64,000 bases of DNA from Prevotella melaninogenica ATCC 25845 (GCF_000144405.1 NC_014371.1:248001-312000); one strand, 5' to 3'. Numbered from the stretch's first letter, positions 7,345 to 15,890 are shown. The notes: generated by a model from the letters alone, not told the origin. Translations and numbers: made by a program.

Positions 7345-10300
7345 TTAGCTCTTTTTGATTTCTATATGGAGGTTGAATTCATCAAACTCAACATTTGCTC
7401 CATTGTTCTCTGCAAGTGTAATGTCATTAGCGAGAACCTGTGCTTTAATCAGTTCGCCGAATGACTCTACAGCTGCTGCAGCCTCTGCTTGTGGCTCAAT
7501 AATGACAGAGATGCGGTCGGTAATCTCAAGACCAGTCTCCTTACGGAGGTTCTGGATACGATTGATTAACTCACGTGCCATACCCTCACGACGGAGTTCT
7601 TCTGTCAGTTCAACTTCAAGTGCAACGGTCAAGTTACCCTCGTTGCTTACCAACCAGCCTGGGATATCTTCTGAGATGATTTCAACATCTGCAGCCTCTA
7701 CCTTGATTGGCTGACCTTCTAACTCGAAGTTGAATTCGCCTGCAGCTTCCAATGCAGCAATCTCTTCCTGTGAAAGAGCATCCATATGGGCTGCTACTTG
7801 CTTCATCAGCTTACCAAACTTCTTACCCATGACACGGAAGTTACACTTCACTTTCTTAACAAGGATGCCCTGACCCTCAACGAAAGTAAGGTCTTTAACG
7901 TTCACCTCGTGCTTGATAAGGTCTGCTACAGCTTCGATGTGTTTCTTCTGAGTTGCATCAATAGCTGGAACCATGATCTGTGCCAATGGTTGGCGTACCT
8001 TAATGTTCACCTTACGACGCAGTGCAAGAACCATTGAGGTAATGCGCTGTGCCATATCCATACGTGCCTCAAGGTCAGCATCAATAACAGATTCGTCTGC
8101 TACTGGCCAGCGATCCAAGTGGATGCTTTCCGAGTTACCACCCAAGTCTGAATAGAGTTGGTCAGCATAGAATGGAGCAAATGGAGCCAACAGACGTGCA
8201 ACGGTCATCAAACAAGTGTACAATGTGTCGTATGCACTCTTCTTGTCAGCACTCATTTCCTTACCCCAGAAACGTTTACGGTTCAGACGAACGTACCAGT
8301 TACTGAGGTCGTTGTTCACGAATGAGTCGATCAGACGACCTGCACGTGTTGGGTCGAAGTCCTCTAACTCAGCAGTCACACCCTTTATGAGGGAGTTGAG
8401 TTTAGAGATAATCCAACGGTCAATCTCTGGTGCATCTGCCTTTACTGCCTCACATGTTGTGGCATCATAGCCGTCGACATTAGCATAAAGTGCAAAGAAA
8501 CTATATGTATTATATAAGGTACCGAAGAACTTACGGCGACACTCGTCAACACCTTCTGGGTCGAACTTCAAGTTATCCCATGGTTCACTGTTCGTCATCA
8601 TGTAGAAACGTACAGGGTCAGCACCATACTTATTCATCATCTCAAATGGGTTGGTAACGTTACCCACGTGCTTACTCATCTTGTTACCCTTTGCATCGAG
8701 TACAAGACCTGTTGAAATCACGTTCTTAAAGGCAACTGAGTCAAACACCATTGTCGCAATTGCATGGAGTGTGAAGAACCAACCACGCGTCTGGTCAACA
8801 CCCTCGTTAATGAAGTCTGCAGGGAAGAATGCTGGTGGAACAGCTATACCCTCATAGCATGAGTGTACCAACTGGTCACGATATTCAGCCTCAGTCTTAC
8901 CCGTAGCCTTCAAGCCTTCAGCATTAATCTCACCCTCAAATGGATAATGGAGCTGCGCATATGGCATAGAACCACTATCGAACCAAACGTCAATGAGGTC
9001 TGATTCACGATGCATTGGCTTTCCTTCATCATTTACGAGGACGATATCGTCAACGTATGGACGGTGAAGATCAATCTTATCATAGTTCTCTTGGCTGAAA
9101 TCACCAACAACGAAGCCCGCCTCTTTCAGTGGATTCTTCTCCATGATACCTGCAGCAACAGATTTCTCAATCTCGTTGTAAAGTTCCTCAACAGAACCAA
9201 TACACTTCTCGCCACGGTTTTCATCACGCCAGATAGGCAATGGGGTTCCCCAGAAACGTGAACGGCTGAGGTTCCAGTCATTCAAGTTCTCAAGCCAGTT
9301 GCCGAATCGACCAGTACCAGTTGATTCTGGTTGCCAACAGATAGTCTTGTTCAACTCTACCATGCGTTCCTTCTTAGCAGTGTCCTTGATGAACCAGCTG
9401 TCGAGAGGGTAGTAGAGGATAGGTTTGTCTGTACGCCAGCAGTGAGGATAGTTGTGTACGTGCTTCTGAATATTGAAGGCTGTACCTTCCTGCTTCATTT
9501 CCATACAGATAATGATGTTCAGGTCTTCTTCCTTCTCTGAAGCCTTCTTATCCCATACGCCATCAGGGTTGAAGCGTGGATCGTAAGAGTTCTTTACATA
9601 GTCGCCAGCATGGTGACCATATGCTTCCTCATCAACACAAGCCTTAACGAAGTTCTTGTCTAACTCATCGATAGTAAAGTATTTACCCTGCAAGTCAACC
9701 ATAGGACGAGTCTGTCCCTTCTTTGAAATCAGATAGAGAGCAGGGATGTTAGCATCCTTTGCCACCTTAGCATCGTCCGCACCGAAGGTAGGAGCAATGT
9801 GTACAATACCTGTACCATCATCTGTAGTGACGTAATCGCCAAGGATGATACGGAAAGCCTCACTCTCCATCTCCACAAACTTATCACGACCATCTTCGCT
9901 TGCAAACACCTTCTCTGGGTGAGCTGCAGCATAGTCGTTCACAAACTTTGGTGCAAAGTCACCTGTCTGCTCAACAGGCTTTACCCAAGGCATCAACTGC
10001 TGATAGTGTAATCCTTCAAGTTCTGTACCCATCACACGACCTACGATACGATAAGGAACATACTTGTCTCCACGATCATAGGCTGGTAATTCGCCACCAT
10101 CGGTAATCTCACCTTCTGACTTCAGATAGGCAGCTACACGACTTGCAGCCATAACGAGTGTCAACTTCTCGGCATCGTATGGGTTATAGGTCTCAACAAT
10201 AACGTATTCAATCTTTGGACCAACACAAAGTGCAACGTTTGAAGGCAATGTCCAAGGTGTGGTTGTCCATGCAACAAAGCAAGGCTTACCCCATGTCTCC

Positions 10301-11010
10301 TTTGGTAAATTAGCCTTTTCAGCCAATGCTTTCCAATCCTCTGTAGGGATAGCAAACTGTGCTGTGACGGTAGTATCCTTTACATCACGATAGCAACCTG
10401 GCTGGTTCAGCTCATGGCTTGACAAACCCGTACCTGCACCTGGTGAATAAGGCTGAATGGTATAGCCCTTATACAGTAAGCCCTTGTTATAGAGTTGCTT
10501 GAGAAGCCACCACAATGTCTCAATATATTTGTTATCGTAAGTAATGTATGGATGCTCCATATCAACGAAGTAGCCCATCTCCTCTGTCAACTGCTTCCAT
10601 TCAGCAGTAAACTTCATTACATTCTCACGACACTTATGGTTGTATTCCTCTGTTGAGATATATTTGTCAGATGCGTGGTTGTCGATATCTTTCTTTGTAA
10701 TACCCAACTCTTTTTCTACGCCCAACTCTACAGGCAATCCATGGGTATCCCAACCCGCCTTGCGATGCACTTGGAAACCTTGCATAGTCTTGTAGCGGTT
10801 GAAAGTATCCTTAATTGCACGTGCCAATACGTGGTGAATACCAGGATGTCCATTAGCTGATGGAGGTCCCTCGAAGAAGATGAACTGTGGGTCGCCCTCA
10901 CGCTCATCAATACTCTTATGGAAGATATCTTTCTTCTCCCACTCTTTCAATACTTCCTGATTTGTGCTAACAAGGTCAAGTCCCTTGTGCTCGGCGAATT
11001 TCTTTGCCAT
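7345..11010 (-). CDS. ileS: Isoleucyl-tRNA synthetase with GIHH in place of HIGH
   Basis: Charges tRNA-Ile with isoleucine in the cytoplasm. The 1221-residue protein has the Rossmann core, the CP1 editing domain, the KMSKS loop (K777-MSKH) and a long C-terminal tRNA-binding region. It is of the long, eukaryote-like type 2 class that carries intrinsic mupirocin tolerance. The class I signature is altered: residues 57-60 are G-I-H-H (in ANGHPGIHHVLAR), where E. coli IleS has H-I-G-H. Exchange of the first and third residues to GXHH has been described in type 2 enzymes with very high mupirocin resistance. A canonical promoter lies at 11047-11078, and the dksA-like, lspA and envelope genes follow. 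Confidence 0.97.
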   Translation of the reverse strand: MAKKFAEHKGLDLVSTNQEVLKEWEKKDIFHKSIDEREGDPQFIFFEGPPSANGHPGIHHVLARAIKDTFNRYKTMQGFQVHRKAGWDTHGLPVELGVEKELGITKKDIDNHASDKYISTEEYNHKCRENVMKFTAEWKQLTEEMGYFVDMEHPYITYDNKYIETLWWLLKQLYNKGLLYKGYTIQPYSPGAGTGLSSHELNQPGCYRDVKDTTVTAQFAIPTEDWKALAEKANLPKETWGKPCFVAWTTTPWTLPSNVALCVGPKIEYVIVETYNPYDAEKLTLVMAASRVAAYLKSEGEITDGGELPAYDRGDKYVPYRIVGRVMGTELEGLHYQQLMPWVKPVEQTGDFAPKFVNDYAAAHPEKVFASEDGRDKFVEMESEAFRIILGDYVTTDDGTGIVHIAPTFGADDAKVAKDANIPALYLISKKGQTRPMVDLQGKYFTIDELDKNFVKACVDEEAYGHHAGDYVKNSYDPRFNPDGVWDKKASEKEEDLNIIICMEMKQEGTAFNIQKHVHNYPHCWRTDKPILYYPLDSWFIKDTAKKERMVELNKTICWQPESTGTGRFGNWLENLNDWNLSRSRFWGTPLPIWRDENRGEKCIGSVEELYNEIEKSVAAGIMEKNPLKEAGFVVGDFSQENYDKIDLHRPYVDDIVLVNDEGKPMHRESDLIDVWFDSGSMPYAQLHYPFEGEINAEGLKATGKTEAEYRDQLVHSCYEGIAVPPAFFPADFINEGVDQTRGWFFTLHAIATMVFDSVAFKNVISTGLVLDAKGNKMSKHVGNVTNPFEMMNKYGADPVRFYMMTNSEPWDNLKFDPEGVDECRRKFFGTLYNTYSFFALYANVDGYDATTCEAVKADAPEIDRWIISKLNSLIKGVTAELEDFDPTRAGRLIDSFVNNDLSNWYVRLNRKRFWGKEMSADKKSAYDTLYTCLMTVARLLAPFAPFYADQLYSDLGGNSESIHLDRWPVADESVIDADLEARMDMAQRITSMVLALRRKVNIKVRQPLAQIMVPAIDATQKKHIEAVADLIKHEVNVKDLTFVEGQGILVKKVKCNFRVMGKKFGKLMKQVAAHMDALSQEEIAALEAAGEFNFELEGQPIKVEAADVEIISEDIPGWLVSNEGNLTVALEVELTEELRREGMARELINRIQNLRKETGLEITDRISVIIEPQAEAAAAVESFGELIKAQVLANDITLAENNGANVEFDEFNLHIEIKKS

Positions 11011-11046
11011 ACTATCTAATTGTTTTGCTTATTTTCTAAATACCTG

Positions 11047-11078
11047 CAAAGATACAAATAACAACTGAAACTACCAAA
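11047..11078 (-). promoter_or_regulatory. Bacteroidota-type promoter of ileS
   Basis: On the - strand, TTTG (11075-11078) is followed after 20 bp by TATCTTTG (11047-11054), matching the -33/-7 consensus TTTG...TAnnTTTG. The predicted start of transcription is about 30 bp before the ileS ATG. Confidence 0.8.
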
Positions 11079-11346
11079 CTTTTTATTATATGAAAGACAA
11101 TGCACTTTCTTTCATGCAAAGTATCAGTTCGAAATCTAATTCGTGTATCATATTGTGTCTGTTTTTATTGATAGTGCTTTGAATGCTATGCGAATTGATA
11201 AAGGATAATTAGTTTTAGTGATTTAATAACAAGTTTGGCTTAATGTAAGATGGTTAAGTTGGGTAGCTTTGTGTTTGTAGAATTCTTGAATTGTAAAGAA
11301 AAATCATATCTTTGATTTTTATTGATGCTTAATTGGAGTCTTATTA

Positions 11347-11434
11347 ACGCCCTTTAGGCTTCTAAAAGATGCCCTTTTGAAGTCTTATTAACGCCCTTTT
11401 AAACGCTAATTAGGCACCTCTTATTACGCTGTTT
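11347..11434. repeat. Family A array: four 22-bp units
   Basis: Units begin at 11347, 11369, 11391 and 11413, exactly 22 bp apart, each opening with ACGCCC, ATGCCC or GGCACC. The 30 bp at 11343-11372 are identical to 24683-24712 in the second array of this family. It is intergenic, between two leftward genes. Confidence 0.85.
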
Positions 11435-11574
11435 TGGAACTGTTTGGTTTAGTGATAGTTACAACTGCATTCGAACGGCTCTTTTTTTGAGTAAAAAGGT
11501 GTGCTTTAGAGAGGAGTTTTGTATAGTTATTTCAGCGTCTCTCGTTGTCTGTTGAGACCTCTTGAAACAAATAA

Positions 11575-11596
11575 CGGATGCACAATAGTGCATCCG
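11575..11596 (-). terminator. Terminator-like hairpin downstream of the Fur-family gene
   Basis: CGGATGCAC (11575-11583) pairs perfectly with GTGCATCCG (11588-11596) around a 4-nt loop. On the - strand it is followed by a T-rich tail (TTATTTGTTTC). It lies about 300 bp past the Fur-family stop codon, so the assignment to that gene is tentative. Confidence 0.5.
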
Positions 11597-11894
11597 CATT
11601 AACTTTACTGAGAACTATAATAAAGTCACAGTTTATTTTTCTTTATATATCTCCGTTGAACTTGTGGTGAAACTTTGCTGATAATGCCTTGTTTTAGGCT
11701 ATCTTTTCTTTGTAGCTATAGCCACAAGTAACGTTGATAAATCTTTATGATTAATGTCTTTTTATAATGTTTTTGTATTACAAATGGGTATGGATAGCCC
11801 TGTCATTTCTTCTATAACTCAGCCCCACTTGCCAATCTTATTCATGGCTTTACCATTGGTTACACCACGCTTAGTGTATTTTGAGGAGGGGACT

Positions 11895-12326
11895 TTAGTT
11901 CAGTTCCTCTTTCTCGTTCATTGCCTCAAGGCAGTGAGGACAGATACCTTTATAGTAAAGCTGTGTGTCATCAATTCTAAAACCCTTGCCAATTTCGCCA
12001 GTATAGCGTGGCATTTCCATAGCCTCAAAGTCATAAACCTTCTCACAACGCTTGCAGAAGAAGTGTGCATGTGGCTCGGTAACGCCATCGTAGCATACGC
12101 GGTGGTCATCAATGGTAATCATTGATGCAGCTCCGTGCTCTGACAACATTCTCAATGTGTTATAAACAGTTGTACGGCTCACCGTTGGAAGTTGTTTCTT
12201 CAATGCAAGGAAAACCTCCTCCACTGTAGGGTGGGTGTGGTGAGTAGCGAGATACTTCATGATTGCTACACGCTGTATAGATGGGCGAATACCTAATGCT
12301 ATTAATTTGTTATATACTGAATCCAC
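11895..12326 (-). CDS. Fur/PerR-family metal-dependent transcriptional repressor
   Basis: DNA-binding repressor of the Fur superfamily. The winged helix is at about residues 10-65, with recognition region PTVSRTTVYNTLRML. The dimerisation/metal domain has EPHAHFFCKRC (H86, H88, C91, C94) and a second pair C129/C132 in CPHC, which together give the structural Cys4 zinc site and a His-rich regulatory site. The length (143) and lack of a His-rich tail favour the PerR (peroxide) branch over iron-type Fur, but metal specificity cannot be decided by eye. No rubrerythrin or catalase gene is adjacent. A canonical promoter is at 12422-12453, giving a leader of roughly 90 nt. Confidence 0.9.
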   Translation of the reverse strand: MDSVYNKLIALGIRPSIQRVAIMKYLATHHTHPTVEEVFLALKKQLPTVSRTTVYNTLRMLSEHGAASMITIDDHRVCYDGVTEPHAHFFCKRCEKVYDFEAMEMPRYTGEIGKGFRIDDTQLYYKGICPHCLEAMNEKEELN

Positions 12327-12421
12327 TGTTGTCTACCTTTTTATCAATTTATACTAAATATATTTCCACTAATCATAATAAATCACCCGAATTAAAACGA
12401 ATGATTGATAGAATATCACTG

Positions 12422-12453
12422 CAAAGGTACGAATTTTGTAAAAAACTGACAAA
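12422..12453 (-). promoter_or_regulatory. Promoter of the Fur-family gene
   Basis: TTTG (12450-12453) and TACCTTTG (12422-12429) on the - strand are separated by 20 bp, the canonical Bacteroidota arrangement. Confidence 0.8.
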
Positions 12454-12484
12454 TATTATGTTGGAAAAACTACAGATATTGTAG

Positions 12485-12530
12485 GAGTAGACGAGTGAAC
12501 AAGTAGACGAGTGAACGAGTTACTTGTGAG
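12485..12530 (+). repeat. 8-bp-period repeat block (AAGTGAAC type)
   Basis: Four consecutive 8-bp units, GAGTAGAC, GAGTGAAC, AAGTAGAC and GAGTGAAC (12485-12516), are followed by a degenerate GAGTTACTTGTGAG. This is the same element that touches three stop codons further right. Confidence 0.8.
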
Positions 12531-12660
12531 AAAGACAGGGTAACATAGTAGTTTGATAAGAGAACAGTTTGCTCAGAGAAAGACACAGTAACAGAGGAAC
12601 GAGGAGGAGTAATAACATAACAAGTAACTTATCCACTTCTTAATTTGTATGCAATAAAGA

Positions 12661-12757
12661 GTGTTCTTATGTTACTTTGTCTTCTTTACAAGCAATTTAT
12701 TCACTTGTTAACTTGTATGCATTAAATGTGTTCTTATGTTACTTTGTCTTCTTTACA
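12661..12757 (+). repeat. Perfect 30-bp direct repeat, 67-bp period
   Basis: The 30 bp at 12661-12690 recur without change at 12728-12757. The sequence between and after the copies contains ACTTGT-type motifs of the 8-bp family, so the duplication probably arose inside that repeat region. Confidence 0.85.
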
Positions 12758-12794
12758 TGTAACTTGTTCCTTTGTCATCTTTTCACTTGTGTGC

Positions 12795-12825
12795 TTTGTT
12801 GGAACGGATAAAAGTATTACTTTTG
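12795..12825 (+). promoter_or_regulatory. Promoter of the flavin reductase gene
   Basis: TTTG (12795-12798) and TACTTTTG (12818-12825) with 19 bp between match the Bacteroidota consensus. The ATG is 43 bp further on. Confidence 0.75.
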
Positions 12826-12868
12826 TAATTGATAAATGTTTAATGTGTATACATAAAGATCATTTAGG

Positions 12869-13393
12869 ATGAAAGAAGTTAGTTACAAAGATTTAAAGTT
12901 CAATCCGTTCAACCTTTTAGGAAAGGAATGGATGTTGTTATCTGCTGGTAATGAGCAGGATGGGTGTAACACGATGACAATCAGTTGGGGACATATTGGC
13001 TGTATGTGGGGCCATAACGACCCAACAGTTGTTGCCTATATACGTGCCAGTCGCTATACAAAGACCTTTGTAGACAAGGAAGATTACTTTACGCTTTGCG
13101 TGATGGATGCCTCTTTTAAGAAGCAAATGGCTTATCTTGGTTCTGTTTCAGGACGTGATGAGAATAAGATTGAGAAGGCAGGATTGACAAAGGTTTTTGC
13201 TGATAATAGTGTTTATTTTAAGGAGGCTAAGTTAGTTCTTGTTTGTAAGAAAGAGTATGCTGCAGACCTAAAGGAAAGTAGTTTTATGGATAAGGAGATT
13301 TTTGAACAGGCTTATCCTAATGGCGATCTTCATACGATGTATGTTGGTAAGATTGAAAAAATACTCGTTCGTGACGATGAATATCTTGGTTAG
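12869..13393 (+). CDS. Flavin reductase-like domain protein
   Basis: FMN-binding split-barrel protein of the flavin reductase-like family, expected to bind FMN and transfer electrons from NAD(P)H. The 174 residues cover the whole single domain. NTMTISWGHIGCMW near residues 34-47 is the usual flavin-phosphate loop, and RYTKTFV followed by FTLCVMD is the typical second strand pair. Cytoplasmic, no signal. Its stop codon TAG is the first part of an 8-bp repeat unit (TAGTAAAC, 13391-13398). The electron acceptor is not predictable. Confidence 0.85.
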   Translation: MKEVSYKDLKFNPFNLLGKEWMLLSAGNEQDGCNTMTISWGHIGCMWGHNDPTVVAYIRASRYTKTFVDKEDYFTLCVMDASFKKQMAYLGSVSGRDENKIEKAGLTKVFADNSVYFKEAKLVLVCKKEYAADLKESSFMDKEIFEQAYPNGDLHTMYVGKIEKILVRDDEYLG

Positions 13394-13437
13394 TAAACAA
13401 GTGAACAAGTAGACAAGTTTACCAGTTGCTTGTAATA
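13391..13437 (+). repeat. 8-bp-period repeat overlapping the flavin reductase stop codon
   Basis: Units TAGTAAAC, AAGTGAAC, AAGTAGAC and AAGTTTAC (13391-13422) are followed by CAGTTGCTTGTAA. The first unit contains the TAG stop. ACAAG and CTTGT at the end can form a short hairpin. Confidence 0.8.
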
Positions 13438-13441
13438 AAAG

Positions 13442-13918
13442 ATGAACTGTAAGACGCAAAAGGTTTATAAGGGAATGAAAATAGGGTATATCTTTATCAT
13501 TCTATTGCTTCTTGTAGCCTGCAAACCTTATGATGATTATAAGGAAAGGGGGCATTGGAAGCAACTGAAAGAAAACGAACGTATAGGTTTTTATTGGCGG
13601 CATAATGATAAAATCTATGCCGCCTTAGGCGATTCTGCCATCCTTATCAAGTATGTTAAGCCTATGGAAGATGTCGATATAGCGACCTTCTATGTGAATA
13701 AAGAAACTACCAACGGGATGGAGAATTATGCAAAGGATAAGAAGAAGGTTTATTATCCTTTGCATGCAATATGCGTTGATGCTGACAGCTATGGTTATGA
13801 GTATGCTACAGAGCTTATTGTCAAGGGTGCCTTTCCCTCTTCTTTTAGATATGTCGGGGATGGGAAAGGAACAGATGGGTATACGATGTATAGATATGGT
13901 TGGCGAGTAGACAAGTGA
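13442..13918 (+). CDS. Small lipoprotein of unknown function
   Basis: No known domain recognised. The longest frame has 158 residues, but the likely start is the second ATG at 13475, preceded by an AAGGGA-like ribosome-binding site and opening a typical type II signal (MKIGYIFIILLLLVAC) with the lipid-modified Cys. The mature part is Lys- and Tyr-rich and mentions no catalytic motif. The last codons, R-V-D-K and the TGA stop, lie inside 8-bp repeat units, so the repeat appears to have supplied the 3' end of the gene. Lies alone between repeat blocks. Confidence 0.7.
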   Translation: MNCKTQKVYKGMKIGYIFIILLLLVACKPYDDYKERGHWKQLKENERIGFYWRHNDKIYAALGDSAILIKYVKPMEDVDIATFYVNKETTNGMENYAKDKKKVYYPLHAICVDADSYGYEYATELIVKGAFPSSFRYVGDGKGTDGYTMYRYGWRVDK

Positions 13919-13948
13919 AAGAGTAGACAAGTTAACCAGTTGCTTGTA
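13905..13948 (+). repeat. 8-bp-period repeat spanning the end of the lipoprotein gene
   Basis: GAGTAGAC, AAGTGAAA, GAGTAGAC and AAGTTAAC (13905-13936), then CAGTTGCTTGTA. The TGA stop (13916-13918) is inside the second unit. Confidence 0.8.
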
Positions 13949-14048
13949 ATAAAAGATGGTGTATCATGGTAATAGACATAGTAACAAAGGTGACGTGATA
14001 ATTTAATAAGTAACTTGTTCACGTCCTTTGTTATTATGTCTTTTTTTA

Positions 14049-14110
14049 TCTTTTACACAAGCAACTGGTTCACCTATCTACTTGTTTACTTTGTTATTTT
14101 GTCTTTTTTA
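14049..14110 (-). repeat. 8-bp-family repeat, inverted copy
   Basis: On the - strand this reads as AAGTAAACAAGTAGAT followed by a GAACCAGTTGCTTGT end, the same order as the blocks at 13391 and 13905 but in the opposite direction. No gene ends here. Confidence 0.7.
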
Positions 14111-14170
14111 TACAGTAAACTTGTTCACTTCTTCATTATTCTGTCCTTAATAGGATAGGTGTTGAGGCTC

Positions 14171-14236
14171 CGCACATGTGGTGCTAATGCTTCGCACGAG
14201 TGGTGCTAACCAACAGCACAAGGCGTGCGGAGCAAC
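14171..14236. repeat. Family B array 1: three 22-bp dyad units
   Basis: Units start at 14171, 14193 and 14215. Each begins with [CA]GCAC and has a GTGC-type right half at positions 10-14, so each is a small dyad. It is placed between convergent genes. Confidence 0.85.
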
Positions 14237-14347
14237 AATAGCGAAGTAGAAGATGGGATATAAGCTGCTTGATAGACGAGTTTAAGAGTAGGAAAGTTGC
14301 TTGTTAAATTCTCATTTCCTTTTTTCTATCTTTCTCACAAGCAACTC

Positions 14348-14379
14348 GTCTACTTGTCCACTTGTCAACTCGTCCACTT
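14348..14379 (-). repeat. 8-bp-period repeat abutting the phosphatase stop codon
   Basis: GTCTACTT, GTCCACTT, GTCAACTC and GTCCACTT (14348-14379) are the inverted form of the AAGTGGAC-type unit. The block runs into the TAA stop (14378-14380) of the leftward phosphatase gene, so it is in the sense direction of that gene, as at the two other stops. Confidence 0.8.
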
Positions 14380-15691
14380 ACTTAATATCATCGTATGCGC
14401 GAATAGCCTGAAGGAAACGTGCATTGACATCCTCGAAAGTATAAAGACCGTCAGTATTCTGATTGAGACCCTTCAACTTTAAGGAGAATACTTGTGGAGC
14501 ATGCTGCAGGTCGAGTAGGGACATCTGCTTAAGTTGGTCTGTACTCTGATAAACAAGGTTTACGGCTATATAAGCTTTACCAGCAGCGTCGACCCACTTC
14601 TCTAAGACAAGTTTTGAACCGATAGGAGTCTTCTTCTCGATAGAGTTAGGAAGTGAATAGTCCTCAACACCAAGGGCAGCATCAACACTTGCAATGTTTG
14701 AGTCATGACCACAGAGGAATGTAAACTTACGATCTTTGTCGTTCAGTTCGTCATACATATACTGCAAAAGTGGGTGAGCCACGTTAACAGCAACGATCGG
14801 AGCAGTGAAAAGTACGTCGCCATACACGTCTTTTACCTTAGCAATCTTAGTCCAATCCTCAGTTGTGAGTTTATGACCAAAGGCAGCTTTCATGCCATCT
14901 GGCTCCTCATAATACTGGAGGATAAAGGCGTCAGAAGCAGAGTTAGCATTCTTCAACGAACCCTTCATTCCTGGCTCTTGGTTGAGTTCAAGCGTAATTT
15001 GTGTATCGTTATTAACGAAGTCTTTTATTTCTCCTTTCTTATAATACTCACTTTGCTTTATGTCTAAGACCTTAGCAATGAGGTCGTAGCTCTCCTTTAG
15101 ACTTTTGTTGATACCAACAAGCCCTTCCTTACCACCCATAGCATTGATTTGCTTCATAGCCTCAGTGCGGAAAGCCTCAGTACTCTTTGTAAGACGAGGG
15201 AAGAAGATTGGGTCCATCTTAGATGGTACATAGCGGTGGTTCACACGTAGGTTAGCCACTGGCATGAAGCCACCAGAGAAGTATTGTGCAGTAGCGATAC
15301 AACGCTGCATAGAGTTGGCATAGACATTTACTTCGTCAATTGTTGGAACATAGTTATCCTTAAACAATCCCGTTTCGATAGTCCATTTGCGGAAGAACTG
15401 TCCCATCTCGGTTTCAAGTACACCACCTCTGAGTGTCAGTTCGCTGGCTGCAGATGACCAATTTGTCCACTCGTGTGGAGTCATCTTGCTCAGTGCAGAA
15501 CCATTGGTTGATAGTGGTGAGCGGATGTTATGACGAGAGAGAATAACAACTTCCTTTAGTTTGTATTTTCCTTTGAACGCCTCAGAACGCTGAAGCTGTG
15601 CCTGTGCTAATGCTGGACAAATGATTGTCAGTATTAAAAGGAGTAAGAGTGAATTAAGTTTTCTCATTGTAGTAGGGCTTTTAAAATTCAT
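14378..15691 (-). CDS. Histidine acid phosphatase (branch 2), secreted
   Basis: Extracytoplasmic phosphomonoesterase of the histidine acid phosphatase clan, of the kind that includes phytases and inositol polyphosphate phosphatases. The active-site block is R53-H54-N-I-R57-S-P, where H54 is the nucleophile; the usual Gly after His is Asn. The proton-donor motif is H329-D330 in CGHDSNIA. The likely start is the ATG at 15667 (residue 9), which opens the signal peptide MRKLNSLLLLLILT. Downstream in the same strand are an OprO/P-like porin gene and, beyond it, a class A acid phosphatase gene, which together suggest phosphate scavenging. The substrate is unproven. Confidence 0.88.
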   Translation of the reverse strand: MNFKSPTTMRKLNSLLLLLILTIICPALAQAQLQRSEAFKGKYKLKEVVILSRHNIRSPLSTNGSALSKMTPHEWTNWSSAASELTLRGGVLETEMGQFFRKWTIETGLFKDNYVPTIDEVNVYANSMQRCIATAQYFSGGFMPVANLRVNHRYVPSKMDPIFFPRLTKSTEAFRTEAMKQINAMGGKEGLVGINKSLKESYDLIAKVLDIKQSEYYKKGEIKDFVNNDTQITLELNQEPGMKGSLKNANSASDAFILQYYEEPDGMKAAFGHKLTTEDWTKIAKVKDVYGDVLFTAPIVAVNVAHPLLQYMYDELNDKDRKFTFLCGHDSNIASVDAALGVEDYSLPNSIEKKTPIGSKLVLEKWVDAAGKAYIAVNLVYQSTDQLKQMSLLDLQHAPQVFSLKLKGLNQNTDGLYTFEDVNARFLQAIRAYDDIK

Positions 15692-15801
15692 AATTTATAA
15701 TTCAGAATTCATAATTATGATTACCATTGTTTGTTGTAAAGGCAGGGTGAACATATCTATATATAGTAAATGTTAATACTCTTCCTTCATAAACATCTGA
15801 A

Positions 15802-15888
15802 GTAATCATAATTATGAATTATGGATTATGAATTCTGAATTATAATGGTAATCATAATTATGAATTATGGATTATGAATTCTGAATTA
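15802..15888. repeat. 41-bp direct repeat, AT-rich, two adjacent copies
   Basis: Identical 41-bp copies lie at 15802-15842 and 15848-15888, 5 bp apart. Part of the same sequence recurs inverted at about 15697-15725. The second copy ends just before the stop codon of the leftward porin gene at 15891. The copies and the inverted piece could form large hairpins. Confidence 0.85.
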
Positions 15889-15890
15889 GT

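Larger units (their letters stand above)
11011..11894. other. 884-bp intergenic region between ileS and the Fur-family gene
   Basis: Holds the ileS promoter (11047-11078), a family A 22-bp array (11347-11434) and a terminator-like hairpin at 11575-11596. No coding frame on either strand looks real. Confidence 0.6.
12327..12868. other. 542-bp repeat-rich intergenic region
   Basis: Divergent region between the Fur-family gene and the flavin reductase gene. It holds a canonical promoter for each gene, an 8-bp-period repeat block (12485-12530) and a tandem 30-bp repeat (12661-12757). No coding frame is supported. Confidence 0.6.
13919..14377. other. 459-bp convergent intergenic region
   Basis: Between the lipoprotein gene and the convergent histidine acid phosphatase gene. 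It holds 8-bp-family blocks at both ends, an inverted copy at about 14049-14110, and a family B 22-bp array at 14171-14236. No gene is supported. Confidence 0.6.

Noticed and set aside
11754..12125. 123-residue + strand frame overlapping the Fur-family gene
   Set aside because: Mostly antisense to a clear Fur-family gene; no promoter or recognisable domain.
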